From Asterias rubens (taxonomy: Eukaryota > Echinodermata > Asteroidea > Forcipulatida > Asteriidae), in assembly GCF_902459465.1 (NCBI RefSeq), contig NC_047075.1, positions 11,525,119 to 11,589,118 on the forward strand: 64,000 nucleotides of DNA. The letters run 5' to 3'. Positions 24,018 to 36,390 of the stretch are shown one piece after another (position 1 is the first letter of the stretch; every line of letters begins with the position of its first letter). The notes below the pieces were generated by a model. That model did no database searches. It was not told the origin of the DNA and saw nothing but the letters and a program-made list of their open reading frames with translations. The translations under genes were made by a program, and so were the position numbers.

Positions 24018-24106
24018 GTAATCTTAATTACATTTTTTAGCCTTCGAGAAAGACTCTGCTAGGGTCGAAACGTCAGGCCATTAACTATTTTTTGTAATCT
24101 TAATTA
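24018..24106 (+). mobile_element. 63-bp insertion with 13-bp target duplication, hammerhead-like motif
   Basis: Perfect direct repeats GTAATCTTAATTA (24018-24030, 24094-24106) flank a 63-bp body. Units 1 and 3 carry one copy of the 13-mer and no body. The body contains GACTCTGCTAGGGTC, which can form a small stem-loop, followed by GAAACGTC. This resembles stem II plus the GAAA strand of hammerhead motifs in Penelope-like elements and retrozymes. The usual CTGATGA strand is not well matched (CTTCGAG). It has no coding capacity. Confidence 0.7.
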
Positions 24107-24402
24107 GAAAAACTATTCTCGTTTTCTGAATACTTGAGCAAAACATACCCATAAACACACCGAGTATACAGCGCTAAAACATCAAATTTAAGCAAATCGA
24201 AAAAATAATTCAAAAGTATCCATGACTTCAAATTTCATTTCATATCACAAAGTTTGTAGTTCTTGCAAATATCCTAGGACTAACTGAACCCTTTTTTCGA
24301 AACAATGTTATGCTTAGAACTTGATTATTTCCTCAACGAACCTGAAAGTTTACAACTTCTCTTGACTCTAGAGATGTTAAATTTGCAAATTTTATATCTC
24401 TT

Positions 24403-25147
24403 ATATCGTTGCGGTACTATACCCGCTGCCAAAACCGATGGTTCGAACTGCCTCTAGCTACCGGGCAACCTCGGTAGTCTAGTTGGTAAGACACTGCTCT
24501 AGAATTGCAAGGGTCGTGGGTTCGAATCCCACCCGAGTAACATGTCTGTGATATTCGTTCACATGACTCTGGAAAGTACTGAGTATAAGTGCTAACACAC
24601 ATCGGTGTATGGGTAAAAACCAAAAATTAATATTCTTTATCCCCGATGCAAATTTAACATATATTATATCGTTTCGGTACCCGCTGCCAAAACCGATGGT
24701 TCGAACCGCCTCTAGCTGCCGGGCAACCTCGGTAGTCTAGTTGGTAAGACACTGCTCTAGAATTGCAAGGGTCGTGGGTTCGAATCCCACCGAGTAAAAT
24801 GTCTGTGATATTCGTTCACATGACTCTGGAAAGTACTGAGTATAAGTGCTAACACACATCGGTGTATGGGTAAAAACCAAAAATTAATATTCTTTATCCC
24901 CGATGCAAATTTAACATATATTATATCGTTTCGGTACCCGCTGCCAAAACCGATGGTTCGAACCGCCTCTAGCTGCCGGGCAACCTCGGTAGTCTAGTTG
25001 GTAAGACACTGCTCTAGAATTGCAAGGGTCGTGGGTTCGAATCCCACCGAGTAAAATGTCTGTGATATTCGTTCACATGACTCTGGAAAGTACTGAGTAT
25101 AAGTGCTAACACACATCGGTGTATGGGTAAAAACCAAAATTAATATT
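24403..25147 (+). mobile_element. Tandem triplet of tRNA-derived SINE units (A2)
   Basis: Units start at 24403, 24665 and 24923, each with the TAGTCTAGTTGG and GGGTTCGAATCCC boxes. One more unit than in A1 and A3; units two and three are almost identical, so expansion was probably by local tandem duplication. Confidence 0.8.
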
Positions 25148-25435
25148 ATCTTGACTTGTTGTCCAAAAAAAAGTAATACTTTGGTATTGAATTTTGAAAT
25201 ATGTGTAATTTCTATTTCCATCGGAAAGCTCACTGCTAAAATGATTTATGTTAATGGTAGCAATCATCTTTTGTAATGAAATCTCCCATTAATTTGATAT
25301 TGATACAAACCTTCAGTCTGAGAAAACAAGTCTTTGATTTCAAAAAATAATGTTGAGTACCTTCGCAAATGCTTTAGCCATAAATACTGTTGATACCTGC
25401 GGCTAACTCGATAAACGTGTATGCTTGATATTCAT

Positions 25436-25570
25436 GATAATAATAATAATATCCAGTTTTTATAGAGCGCTTTTCACACCCAGAGGGCGTCTCAAAGCGC
25501 TTTACATTATTACCCCTGGTCACTGGGCCTTAAATCACTCCTTAAACCATCTCAGCTCCCTACTAGGTAC
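25436..25570 (-). mobile_element. Truncated SINE tail (A2 copy)
   Basis: Ortholog of the fragment at 9682. It is preceded by the empty site CTGTTGATACCTGCGG where unit 1 carries the full SINE. Confidence 0.7.
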
Positions 25571-25688
25571 ATGTAGTATGCAGTAAATAATGCTCCAATT
25601 AAGTTTGTGGTATTTTTCTTTTTGCTCAATGAGTAAGCCTATACACTAACTGGCTAAAAGTTTCACAGATATGACTGATTTGTAGTTG

Positions 25689-26074
25689 AAGGAACACGTT
25701 GCCTTGGATCGGACGAGTTGGTCTATAAAATGCGTTTGAAACCGTTTGTTATGAAATGCATATGGTTGGAAAGATGGTTTTAAAGTAGAATATAATGATC
25801 CACACAAGGTATCTCTCAAAATTGCACGGTTTTCTTTTTACGTCCGAACTATCACGGTCGGCCATTTATGGGAGTCAAAATGTTGACTCCCATAAATGAC
25901 CGACCGTGATATTGGACGAGGTAAAAAGAAAACCACGCAATTTCGAGGCATATTTGTGTGGATCATTGTATTCTACTTTTACATTATCTTTCTAACCATA
26001 TGCATTTTATAATAAACGGTCACAAAACGCTTTCAAAGACCAACTCGACCGATCCAAGGCAACGTGTTCCTTTA
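25689..26074. mobile_element. Palindromic MITE (A2 copy)
   Basis: Ortholog of 9926-10310, with the same ends and centre. Confidence 0.85.
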
Positions 26075-26394
26075 AACGTTTGCCAAAAGTATATTTTTGC
26101 CAATAATTAGTGATAAAGTTACCAATTACCTTTAATTTAAAGCAGTGTGGAAATCAATACACACTGATAACTTTTTTTCGAGTTTTGTGCCACGATTTCT
26201 TACCATTTTACACAGCACTGGAGCATCCATTTGTCACATCATTGTTTTTCTTTCAAAATTTTGCATTTTGTACACACATGGCTTGTTAACCTTTGGAGGT
26301 AAATTACACAACAAGTGATTTTCTAACTCGAAATCCGTCATAGTTTTTAGAGGGGTTTTAAACACCGCTCTAATCCGCCACGCAGTGACACATT

Positions 26395-26547
26395 GGGTGC
26401 GTTCGATTAGCTTCCCCGGGTCGACCCCGGTGTGTGGCGTTTTTTTTTTCCCAGGACGAACGTGTGCAGATAATTACCCACGTTCGTCCTGGAAAATAAA
26501 CCCGCCACACACCGGGGTCGACCCAGGGAAGCTAAACGAACGCACCC
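26395..26547. mobile_element. MITE with GGGTGCGTTCGA ends (A2 copy)
   Basis: Ortholog of 10632-10783 with one extra base in the central homopolymer. Confidence 0.85.
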
Positions 26548-27037
26548 ACTATTTAAGGCCTCGATGTTTTTTTAATCCCAGTAGTTCGGCAATTAAAAGC
26601 ATAAAAAACAACAACAACAAATAAACACATCTTTAAAATTTTGAAAGGTACATAAATTCTCACCATTCAACAAAATCACTTTCCGCGCTTTTACAAAACT
26701 ATAACAAATTCATTTCATTATCTTTACAGAACTGAATCAGGTAAAACCGAATCCCACAACAGATTATTTGTCTACGTTTTGTTTTTCTCGCAGTTCAGTT
26801 CAGAACATTAAGGGACCATGGATAAATTAGGAACGCGGCCGCCCGCGGTCAGACTCGTTCTAGATTTTTAAAGTCCCTCATTATCGAACTCTGTTGTTGG
26901 GGCTTTTGTTGTTCAGATTACATGGACAGGGCAGCTCGTAAGTAAGTCACGAAGGGGTGAAGGATTAGTGTTTGCGGTCTAGCTCAGGTTTACACCAGAC
27001 AATGGGTTGGAGATAATAATTATGTCCAAGTATTCAC

Positions 27038-28040
27038 TCACTGTACCTGCCGCAGTTTCATGCTGCATTTCTTGAGGGAGTAATTTCGCCCCTTCCAGGT
27101 GTTCCATTGTATTCCTTTGTTTTGCTGAAAATCTTCATCCTTGTAGTAGTAGCCATTGAGATGAGACCTGAGGCAGCTTTTATACCACCAAGCACCTTTC
27201 CTTTTATTGGCACAATTGTGTGAATGTTCATCGTTGTCCTGGTCCTTTGTTGTGAAGGATTGTCCATTGTGATATGCCATTGAATCACCAGCTGTACTCC
27301 GATTATCGTAAGAACCAGCATGGAGAGTGTACGTGTCACCTGTAACAGCAAACTCGCCGTATAAAGCCCAAGCAATGCTGGACTGCCAATCTTCCAAATC
27401 TACTCTGAGTTGCCATTGTCCTGACCCAGTAAGGTCACGCAGGATATCATTCCCCAGCCAGAACTCATTCTGCAGATTACCAAACCCGAATTGGTATTCA
27501 GTCCAGGTACGGTAAAAGTCAACAGAGCCGTCTTGTCTCCTCTGGAACACGATCCCAGCCTCCTCCATCTGTCTCCATATCGCAGTAAACTTGTACCTCA
27601 CCAGTCAGATTTATAGGAAAGATGGTGTATATGCCATTGACACGGTAACCAGCCTGGTACATCATCAGACAACTGCTTAAGCTGGCAGGAGTTGAAAATG
27701 ACAAAGAGTCAAAATTACCGTCCAAATAGACACTCCCTTGAATCTGAACAAAATCAACAGGGCTCTGAGCTCTACTGGCATTATTCAAAACACAAAAACG
27801 TTTAGAAATGTGAAAGTTAAATGACATACACTGTAGATCCATAGCGCAGTCTCGTCCACAGATCACATGATTGGCTACGGTCTTCCACTGAAACCCATGA
27901 TTCAATAAGGCTGCGCTGGTCACTTGATAAAAAGGCTCATCTTCTAACTGACGTTTGGTCGACGTGAACCGCTGTTGGCATTCGCCTTGACAATAATAAA
28001 CCATGAAGGTGAGAACCAAGGCTGCGATGACCAACTTCAT
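27038..28040 (-). pseudogene. FREP2: PAN/fibrinogen-domain gene with a frameshift
   Basis: Same architecture as FREP1: signal peptide (LVIAALVLTFMVYY), PAN-like region with CGRDCAMDLQC, and a fibrinogen domain. An extra T at 27553, compared with FREP1 and FREP4, shifts the frame right after METDGGGW (codon 162), so the upstream frame stops after 173 residues. The fibrinogen domain continues open in another frame (VFQRRQDGS to KKCSMKLRQVQ). The N-terminal half differs strongly from FREP1, FREP3 and FREP4, whereas the last third and 3' flank resemble FREP1 and FREP4. This is either a young pseudogene or a sequencing error; no other lesion is seen. Calcium loop DQDND and Cys pairs are kept. Confidence 0.8.
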
Positions 28041-28761
28041 GACTGCGGCTTTAAACCAAATCTGATCAATACAAAACTGTGTCGTAAACGTGCTTTGATT
28101 GTTAGCCTTTGAATCGCGTTATCAAAGGGAATTGATCTTTAGTCGGAGACAAATTGTTACACCTTTTAGAAAATTGTAAACGTTGATCATACACTGATGT
28201 CTGACAATGCAATTTGCCAAGAGCCCATCCAATCGACGCAACTGATTTAGTAGTAAACATCGCTCTGCCTTTTGTAGCTTTTTATCCAAAAGCTATGTTA
28301 ATTTGATGTCAATCTAAATCATACGAGTTATACGTTGAGATGGTGGTACCGACAGCAGAGTCAATATCAATAAAGGTGCATCGGAAATGAGTTTCTGGGT
28401 TGTCAATTTCGAAAGGCCGTTTACGTACCAATCAATCACAATTGAATCCCTAAATAACATATAAGTTGGCGATATCTTTCAAATTATTTTAATATCTTTC
28501 CCCACCCCATATTGTTTGCTTCCCCAATAAGTAAGTTGTCCAACCGAACCATTTATTAATAACGACTTGCGTAAACATCGCTTATTAAAAACAACACGGA
28601 TCCAAATCCCGGCCTGCCTTTTTCATTAAACCTCCAATAAAATCCAACAATAACAAAATAGTGGAACATTTTACTTTTTGTTAAAGAAATTGGACACTTT
28701 CTGAACAGAACACAAATTAAAAGTTCAAAGGATTACAGCATTTACTTCATTTGATTTTACC

Positions 28762-29100
28762 TGATACTAGTGGTAATTACTCAAAATAATTATCAGCACA
28801 AAACCTTACTTGGTAACGAGTAATGTGGAGCTGTTGAAAGTATAAAACATTGTGAGAAACGGCACCCTCTGAAAAAAAGAAGTAATTTCCCCGGATTTTG
28901 AATTTTTTAGGTCTCGAAATCAAGCATCTGAATGCACAGAACTTCGTGTGACACGTTTTTTTTTTATCATTGTTATCTTGCAACTCCGACGACCAATTGA
29001 GCTAAAACTTTCCCAGGTTTGTTATTTGTTGCATATGTTGAGATAGACCAAGTAAGAAGACTGGTCGTTGAAAATAACTAATTGTGTCCCGTGTCTTTAA
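28762..29100. mobile_element. Decayed GGCAGTGGACAC-family MITE
   Basis: Internal motifs such as TGGTAATTACTCAAAATAAT, AAAACATTGTGAGAAACGGC and CACAGAACTTCGTGTGACA are present; both ends are eroded. Confidence 0.7.
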
Positions 29101-29261
29101 AACTTCACAATCACATCGTTAAAACACACTTCTTGTAATCCCAAAACCAAAATAGTTAAGATTTTAAACTTCCATTTAATTCGTATGACACCGCCTTTTA
29201 GTCGACGATGACATCATCGACGATTGGCAAAACATGAAATCAACGTCTGGTCTCCAAAGAA

Positions 29262-29460
29262 ATGCTCTGCTGGTATTATACTCAGGACACAAACACGTTG
29301 TTCGATGTTGTAGTTGAGTAAGCCATATTGTGTGTCAGTGAATCAGTCTCGCCTACAGATCAAGGGAGAAGATACAGTCTTCCAGTAAATCAGATGATTC
29401 AGTTACGCTCGGTTTTCAGGCAAGATTTTCGAGTAACCATTGCTGCTTTGTATACCATTG
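29262..29460 (-). pseudogene. FREP relic (N-terminal fragment only)
   Basis: The stretch with GCTCTGCTGGTATTATACTC, CAGTCTCGCCTACAGATCA and GATACAGTCTTCCAGTAAAT aligns by eye with FREP1 12035-12230 (PAN-like region) in the same orientation. It has many substitutions and no fibrinogen domain. It is the fifth FREP-derived sequence in the window and points to an older, larger array. Confidence 0.7.
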
Positions 29461-29839
29461 ACAAAAAGAAAAAGATCACGCACTTTTTCTGATCTTTGTG
29501 ATATTTCTTTTCCAAGCATTGAGTGCCTGTCTTTAACAACCATTCACTTATATAACGAACTAAAGTCGAGATGGTCGTGTTTGAAAAAAAAACCGTAAAG
29601 TCTCATGTCGTTAGGTAACTACAGTTTTTGTAACAGAGGGGCCTTTCTAAAAAATCCCAACGAAATCCCTTTGTTCCCCTCACCCCAAAATTGTTTTTAA
29701 CTCGAGGTATAATTTCGTCTCACATTTTGTATTGTATTCTCTTTCGTGAACGAAACGTTATGGTGTGTCTTTCGAGGTCGTGGATTATATCATAATGTTC
29801 TTCTCCCCATAATTACACCTTTGTTCCAAAGATGGTGCG

Positions 29840-30015
29840 CTATCATTCCCTCAAGATACGATTACACTCCCTCAAGTTACTCTCCCAACTTATGCTTACA
29901 GACCCTCGAGATACATTTTTTAAGATACTCTTTTCAATCCATGAAGATACGCTAAAATTTCCTCAAGATACGCTTACGCTCCCTCAGATACGCTTACGTT
30001 CCATCAAGATACACG
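29840..30015. repeat. Degenerate short tandem repeats
   Basis: The motif CCTCAAGATACG with variants recurs about every 20-25 bp. Non-coding. Confidence 0.55.
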
Positions 30016-30786
30016 TTCATTTTCCAGTTTAACGTTTACCAGTCATCTTCTGATATACTATGTTCTTGTTCACATTTTCTTTTTGCCCCACCTCGTTTTT
30101 GTGGGGACAATCTTTGGCTGTCAGCATGAATTATTATACAAAGATGCCAACATTTACGATTTAGGCGTAATTTGTGCGATTAATTTAGCCAATTACGACT
30201 TTACGATTTTCGCTTCATTCTTTACGATTTGATAAACATATTAAGTAATAATCCATTTACCATGTTGTGCCTTGACTCATGTTTATTTTCGTAGTGCGTA
30301 TTGCTGAAGTGTGTTTTGGTAACTGACTCATTGTGCGAGTTGTAGCGCATACACCAGCGCGTACGTAGTAGTGTGTCAGTGAAAACATCGCACTCACGGT
30401 AAACTAGCCTAATGGGGCTTAAAGGTAATTCGCTGGTTTCCTTCATTTTATACACTTCGACAATGCGTTATAAGACTGGCAACCAGCTGCGTTATGATGA
30501 TCAGTTACTAACCAAAAACGCCCCAGGTATACTGACGTAGATTTCGGGGCGGTTGAGAAAATCGCGTGTCGATGTCGTCGTCTCGATTCTTCTATAATTT
30601 GCCGTCAACTCGACGTCAACTCTACGTGCAGGAAAGCGCCCTCTGTTGTCCATGTTGAACAAACTCTGTGAAAAATCAAGAAGGCGGCCAACGGCTTTGC
30701 TGCTTAGAGATAAATTAACCAAAATGTAACTTATGGAATTCTCTTTACAGTCTTATGCCTCTTTTGTGAAAATGTATAATTGTAGG

Positions 30787-30840
30787 AGTTGACGGCAAGT
30801 TGACGGCACCAAGCGAGTTGACGGCAAGTTTACGGCAAGT
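30787..30840. repeat. GTTGACGGCAA short repeats
   Basis: Four to five copies of GTTGACGGCA or close variants. An opposite-orientation copy (GCCGTCAACTCGACGTCAAC) is at about 30600, so the pair may bound a decayed inverted-repeat element. Confidence 0.5.
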
Positions 30841-32447
30841 GGTAGGACCCATCTCTTGCTCGTTCTTAAAAAAATGCAGGACAGTTCTTGTCTGAGGGCA
30901 AATTACTCTTTTTGAATTAAATGTTTCCATCTCTTGGTAGTTTATACATATGGTGCACTCCGGCATGTGCTTCAGCTGTTGCCCATCACAACCTTTTGCC
31001 CACTAATTAAATAAGTAAACATTTGAAGGACCCTTGGATATTAAATGTCTTTTACATGCAGCAGGTCGAAGGCAATGTTTTAGAGGATGCTATAAACTCT
31101 GCTACTAGTTTTATTATTACGAAGTGGTTTGATGTAGGGACTTTTGGCTGATTGCCATTTTGTTTTGTCTACTGAACAGCAACAAATCATCCATACATCT
31201 CCTTTTTATGGACCCGAAGTTCTTAATTCTCCTGAATCAGGGTTTTTAGAGCACCGTTCACTCATTTCTTACAAAACTACCAAGATAGTCAGAGAACCTG
31301 TCCACGTTTGCATAAACACTAAACTCTTTATACATTTTTTATTTTTTTTAATTCTTTTTAAATACAGTTCTTCACTTGGTTGTTAACCACACTGACAAAG
31401 TATTAAACAAAACAATATCTTTGGTTTGGTTGTTTTTGACCAAGACAAATGGTCCTCAGTTTGAAAGTGCTGTTTGGGAACATTGTTATTGGCGATAAAG
31501 CTCAGTCATTGTGATGCGCTAATTGTTCATTACAATATAAGTAACAATTCAATAATAATTCAAAGATCCCAAAAAAGGGTAATTCAAATGCTGTTTTCTG
31601 ATATTCCTTCGAGTTCAATGTGATGCTTTGGTTGAAGTCTCTAGCGTGACATTTGTCTAGAAAAAGAACCTTAATTTCGAATACAATAAATTCAACATTT
31701 TAGTCATTATTCGTCACTTTGTAATACCACTAGTTTATTGTTTATTAAAACACCGCTACTATCGCAGTGACATAACCAGCAATATAGTCGAAGTTGAGTA
31801 TTAAAGACGTAGACAATGTCACATTTGTATACAAAAGGAGCCACCCTGAAAATTCCAGGACTTTTCATAGCAGATGAGATACTACAGTGCAGGGTCGTAT
31901 GATACATTTTCCATGTTTTATCATAATTTCCACCAAAATTCAAATAGGGTAAAAAATAACTGCCAGATTGGATATTACCTGAGCCTTTTTTCAGACCAAA
32001 ATGTTCAAAAAATCTTACAATGATTTTCATGATATCAAATTCAGTGTGTTCTGCCATTGGGCTGTGTACACAGGTCCAGGCTCTGCGATGTCAAAGGTAT
32101 ACATGATCTATACATTAACATTAAGTCGCTGGCGATTTTGAGAACTAAATTTACTATTACAAACTGTGATTCATTAGTTACAATTGTATATTGAAGTTCC
32201 CTAATCATAACAAAACTTTCTTGAAATCTTAAGACTTAACGTTGCTTGATGTATGGTCAAGCAGAGTCTTAAAGTTTTGAGTTGTGGTTACCATAGTAAT
32301 AAACGTTGTTGGGGCTCCTCAAAGGGTAACACGCTGTGACGTTGTATTTCCTTTCCACGTTTTAACAGATGGAATTAAACAACTAGGAAATGTTGAAACC
32401 ATTTACAGTGTGTGCATTTAAAAAAGTGATTTTTACTTATCTCACAA

Positions 32448-32591
32448 AAGGAGACTTTCCAACGCTAGGTGGCAGCAGACATACCGGGTAAATTTCCATT
32501 GTTTACGTAGTTCTGAACATGCGCATAATTCTGAGAACAATGGATTTACCCGGTAAGTCTGCTGCCCTCTATCGTCCCAGAAAGTCTCCCA
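32448..32591. mobile_element. Hairpin MITE
   Basis: The arms GGAGACTTTCCAACGCTAGG..GCAGCAGACATACCGGGTAA and TTACCCGGTAAGTCTGCTGC..AGAAAGTCTCC are inverted. No coding. Confidence 0.75.
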
Positions 32592-32799
32592 TTACGTTCA
32601 CTGTATTTAAATAAACATAGGAAACTGAAATTGAGCCTTTTTCTTAATTTCCTGCGTCAACATTCCGTGTTTACAATTCAAATAACTGCACCGAATCCGA
32701 AAAATCACATCTTCAGAAACATGGATTGATCTTTGTACATTTTATTTTGGCTTGAAAATTTCAACATCTCTGCCATATACTTTTTTTCCCAGTAATTTC

Positions 32800-33850
32800 A
32801 ATTAGTTTCGAAAAAAAATTTTTAAATCTAAAATACAATTATTAAAACCTAGTACTTGCTTATATCAGCAGAACAACAAACCAACTCAATAATGTCTTGC
32901 CTAAATCTGTTCGTTTTGTTTCAGGATCTTCAACTAAAACAGCGACCTGAACTCCTTCCCCAAGTTAAAATGTTAAATATGTCCTAGTGTCTACAATAAT
33001 AATAAATGATACATTGCCAAAAACTGTACAACGACTTTTAAATTGAAGCAGCTTGGAAACCATTATACATCGCTCCATGATTCAAACCATGACTTCCAGC
33101 AAAATACACAACACTGCAATATTCCACGGTTTAAGTACGAACTGGTTGATGGTATCCAAGTTTGTTTTCTTTCAAAATCAATTGGAATAAGTCTGCATTT
33201 TGTTTACATACTTAAAGGCAGTGGACACTATTGGTAATTGTCAAAGACTAGACTTCGCAGTTGGTGTATCTCAACATATGCATAAAATAACTAACCTGTG
33301 AAAACTTGAGTCGTCGAAGTTGCGAGATACTAATGGAAGAAAACACACCCTTGTCACATCGAAATCAAATTCATAGAAAATTACATCTTTCTCGAAAACT
33401 ATGTCACTTCAGAGGGAGCCGTTTCTCACAATGTTTTATACCATCAACCTCTCCCCATTACTAGTCACCAAGTAAGGTTTTATGCTTATAATTATTTTGA
33501 GTAATTACCAATAGTGTCCACTGTTTTTAATGGCTGCTTTACTTTTGGATTCAAGTTATGTAATAACGGGTTATTCCACAAGAGCACTACGAAAGAAAGT
33601 TAATGAAGTGGTTTTCTACCGCGCTTTAATCCGTCAAAAGAAAAAATCCACAAATTAATATTAAAGAATCAATCAATAATTGAACAGAAACAACTTTTAT
33701 ATTCAATACTCACCAATCAGCAAAACCATTGACCACGCTTTCACTTCATCACAACAAAGGGAATTTTAAAAGCTTTACTGAATCAGGAAAAGCCGCGTCA
33801 TAAACCATGCTTAATTGTCTACGCTGCTTTCTTGCAGTTTAGTTATTAAA
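32800..33850. repeat. Old diverged copy of part of the A flank
   Basis: Blocks recognisable from A1 appear in order: CAACTCAATAATGTCTTGCC (A1 about 6745), AAGCAGCTTGGAAACC (A1 about 10377), CACGCTTTCACTTCATCACAAC (A1 about 10937) and TTTCTTGCAGTTTAGTT (A1 about 11043). They are far more diverged than A1/A2/A3 are from each other. It lies on the 3' side of FREP3, as A lies 3' of the other FREPs. Confidence 0.6.
33212..33530. mobile_element. GGCAGTGGACAC-family MITE, reverse orientation
   Basis: It begins TTAAAGGCAGTGGACACTAT then TTGTCAAAGACTAG, and ends GAGTAATTACCAATAGTGTC. The internal order is opposite to most copies in the window. Confidence 0.8.
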
Positions 33851-34122
33851 CCAACATTCATAAATACCTCAGACAGTTTCGCTCTTCCTATTGGTGGAGA
33901 GCACGTCACATGGGTGTGTATAAACCTTTGTTTATGACCAGTAAAACATGTTGAAACATGGGCGTGACACGCGAGTTTGCACCTGTGCTTATAAGACAGT
34001 TTCTTCATTCATATTGGTCGAGAGCAACGGCCGGGACAGTTGTGCCACATCACGCGATACGCGCGACGCGCACATCATTCCCTTATAAGGAGTTGTTTAC
34101 CTGAGGGCCTTGCCAAAGATAC

Positions 34123-34130
34123 TATAAAAG
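34123..34130 (+). promoter_or_regulatory. TATA box inside the terminal repeat
   Basis: TATAAAAG matches the TATA consensus and lies within the left terminal repeat, about 170 bases before the THAP ATG. Its mirror in the right repeat points inward too. A 41-codon upstream ORF (34169-34294, good AAAATGG context) lies between it and the THAP start. Confidence 0.45.
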
Positions 34131-34299
34131 GAAGATAGGACACTGAGTGCGCAACCGTGAAACGCAAAATGGCGGGAGCATGGAAGGGCGCCCGCTGTTG
34201 TCGGGCAAGTAAAACCAAAGTCGGCTCTGTGCTACTATACACTGCACTATGGCTAATGGAAAACTTGCAACCAATAGGCGCTAGCTCAGCATAGCAAAC

Positions 34300-35107
34300 A
34301 TGTCACTATGGTGCTCTGCCGTAAATTGTGTGAACAATTCACAACGGAATAGTAATTTTCACTATTACAGATTTCCAAAAAGCAAAAAAAGGTAAGGCGA
34401 ACTTTATGGCAGAACATTTTGATGTAATAATGACATTAACATCAACATCGTCCAGGCAGAAATTGGCAATGATTGGCTGGAGTTGTTTTCTGCAAAATGT
34501 TATTGTTTACACAGAAAGGCATGATTAATTATTATATTAGGCTACTCTACAATTACATCGTTTTTTAATGATCAGGAAACAAACATTCATGACCACAGAG
34601 TGTAGAATGGAGTAGCTGTGTAGCAGTGTTCTTGTATTTATTCCAGCCATTTAAGTTTTTATTTTGTAATTGACTAATAACATTATTATAAATTTGTTAA
34701 TGTGATGGTAGTCTTGAATAATTTATTTTTAATGTTTTGATAAATCAGGTCAACCCAAATAATCAATCAAGATGGAGGTGTTTGTTTTTAATTTGGCCTC
34801 TAGTATTAAAATCTGCACAGATCACATGGATTTATTATGATGCTTTTGTTTATTTCATTTGTGGTACCACAGATCAGACCGATGGGTTCAGTCTACGAGA
34901 AGATCAGATCTGCTGAACAAGTCACCCAAATACTTGCACAATAATTGTAGAATCTGCTCAATGCATTTTGAGCCATCCCAGATACTGTGTACTGGTAGAC
35001 TGGTTTGGAATGCGGTCCCTACAATTTTCAACATACCAAATCCACCAAAGAAGGTGACTTTGAAGCGGAAACTACCTAGCAGACATGTCTCCATAAAAAG
35101 ATCTTAG
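34300..35107 (+). CDS. THAP-domain-only protein, two exons
   Basis: Exon 34300-34391 ends AAAAAAAG|GTAAGG (phase 2) and exon 34873-35107 follows the acceptor TACCACAG, giving 108 residues. It is a complete C2CH THAP zinc finger: WCSAVNC (Cys pair), FHYYRFPKSKK, W before the helix region, CRICSMHFE (Cys-x2-His) and the closing AVPTIF box, then a short basic tail (KKVTLKRKLPSRH). THAP domains bind DNA site-specifically; in P transposase the domain recognises sites near the transposon ends. Position near the 5' end of the inverted-repeat element supports a transposase N-terminus. With no catalytic part, the product would be expected to bind but not mobilise DNA, like truncated P-element repressors; this is inference. 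A donor-like CAGGTATTG lies just after the stop. Confidence 0.8.
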
Positions 35108-35454
35108 TGTAAAACAGGTATTGTTTTGTTGAACCTGCTTAGTTGAAATGTTTTAATGATTATTTCCACATCAATGCCATCGGCAAAAGGATTGTAGAAA
35201 GAATCCATATTGGTTTGACCAATAATAACCTTCATCTTGATTTGTGCAGTAGTGAAAGGGTAACATCGTTCATCTCATTTTTTTTTTGTGAGATTTAGGT
35301 TGCATGCTGCAGTGAAGTTTTATAACAAGAGCTTGTTTAACAAGAAAGTTGTGGACAGTGAAAAGAAAGTGAAAAGGAACAGTAGAAAGTTGGTAAAAAT
35401 TTCTCATCTGTAATTCCTGTGATCTGTAATCGACAATGACTGACAAGGCTAGTA

Positions 35455-35512
35455 GTGTGTGTGTGTGTGTGTGTGCGTGTGGGCAGGGGTGGGGGTGGGG
35501 GGGGGGGCAAGC
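35455..35512. repeat. GT microsatellite followed by G-rich run
   Basis: About 14 GT repeats followed by G tracts (GGGGTGGGGGTGGGGGG), which could form a G-quadruplex on the plus strand. Within the P-like element. Confidence 0.85.
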
Positions 35513-36221
35513 GGGACAAATACATAATTTGGAGGGGGCTTTGTATGTATCAAACCATTCATTTGTTCATTTGTTCTATCTTATTTGGGATCAAGAAGGG
35601 TGCTGAGCAGAGTGGCTCTGTTGATTAAAAGAAAGTAATAATGACTTAATATATTTATTAATATAATGTTTATAAATTATATAAACATTAATTAAATTAA
35701 TAAATAATATAATGTGTTACAAAGATTGGTAATAAAGCGGAACAAAGACATAATTTGGAGTGGGCTGTTTAATGTAGCAAACCATGCTAACCCTAATCAT
35801 CATTAAATGTGATATTTGTATACCTACCAATTCATGTATTTATTGTTTACAAACAGAGTTGTGAATCTGGGTCGAATTGCATGGCTCTGCTTACTGCGTA
35901 GAAATCTGCATAAGCCCAGAGCCATGGATTTGGTCCCAGCTGGTCATTAATTGAACCTTGTTATTGTATGTAACCAACTTGCAAGTGATTATTAAAAATG
36001 ATTGATACACAGGATACAATGTCATACTTTTGCACTTTGTTGGTTTAATTAAAAGATCCAAGTATTCAGTATCCCCATCTCACCACATTTACTATGAAAT
36101 TAACAGCTTTTTGAAAACTACCTCAAATAATAGTGGTATAAAGGCAGGGACAACAATAACATAAGATTAATTCGAATCAAAGATAACCACTTGTAGACAA
36201 TTGTGCAGAAAAACCCTATCA

Positions 36222-36390
36222 ACCAAGAAACACTCTTTTAAATCCAAGAAACACCCTTTTAAACCCCTAAGAAACACCCTTTTGAATTCTTAATAAAAAA
36301 CCTTTTAAATCCCTAATAAGCACACTTTAAAATCCTTAAGAAACACCCGCTTAAATCCTTAAGAAACGCCCTTTTAAATCTAAGAAATCT
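36222..36390. repeat. Degenerate AAGAAACACCCTTTTAAATC repeats
   Basis: About six copies at 20-30 bp spacing near the right end of the P-like element. They could be sub-terminal binding sites or simple expansion; not distinguishable here. Confidence 0.65.

Noticed and set aside
31707..32057. 116-codon minus-strand frame in the 9-kb block
   Set aside because: No recognisable domain, signal peptide or splice context; kept only as a remark because it is the longest unexplained frame there.
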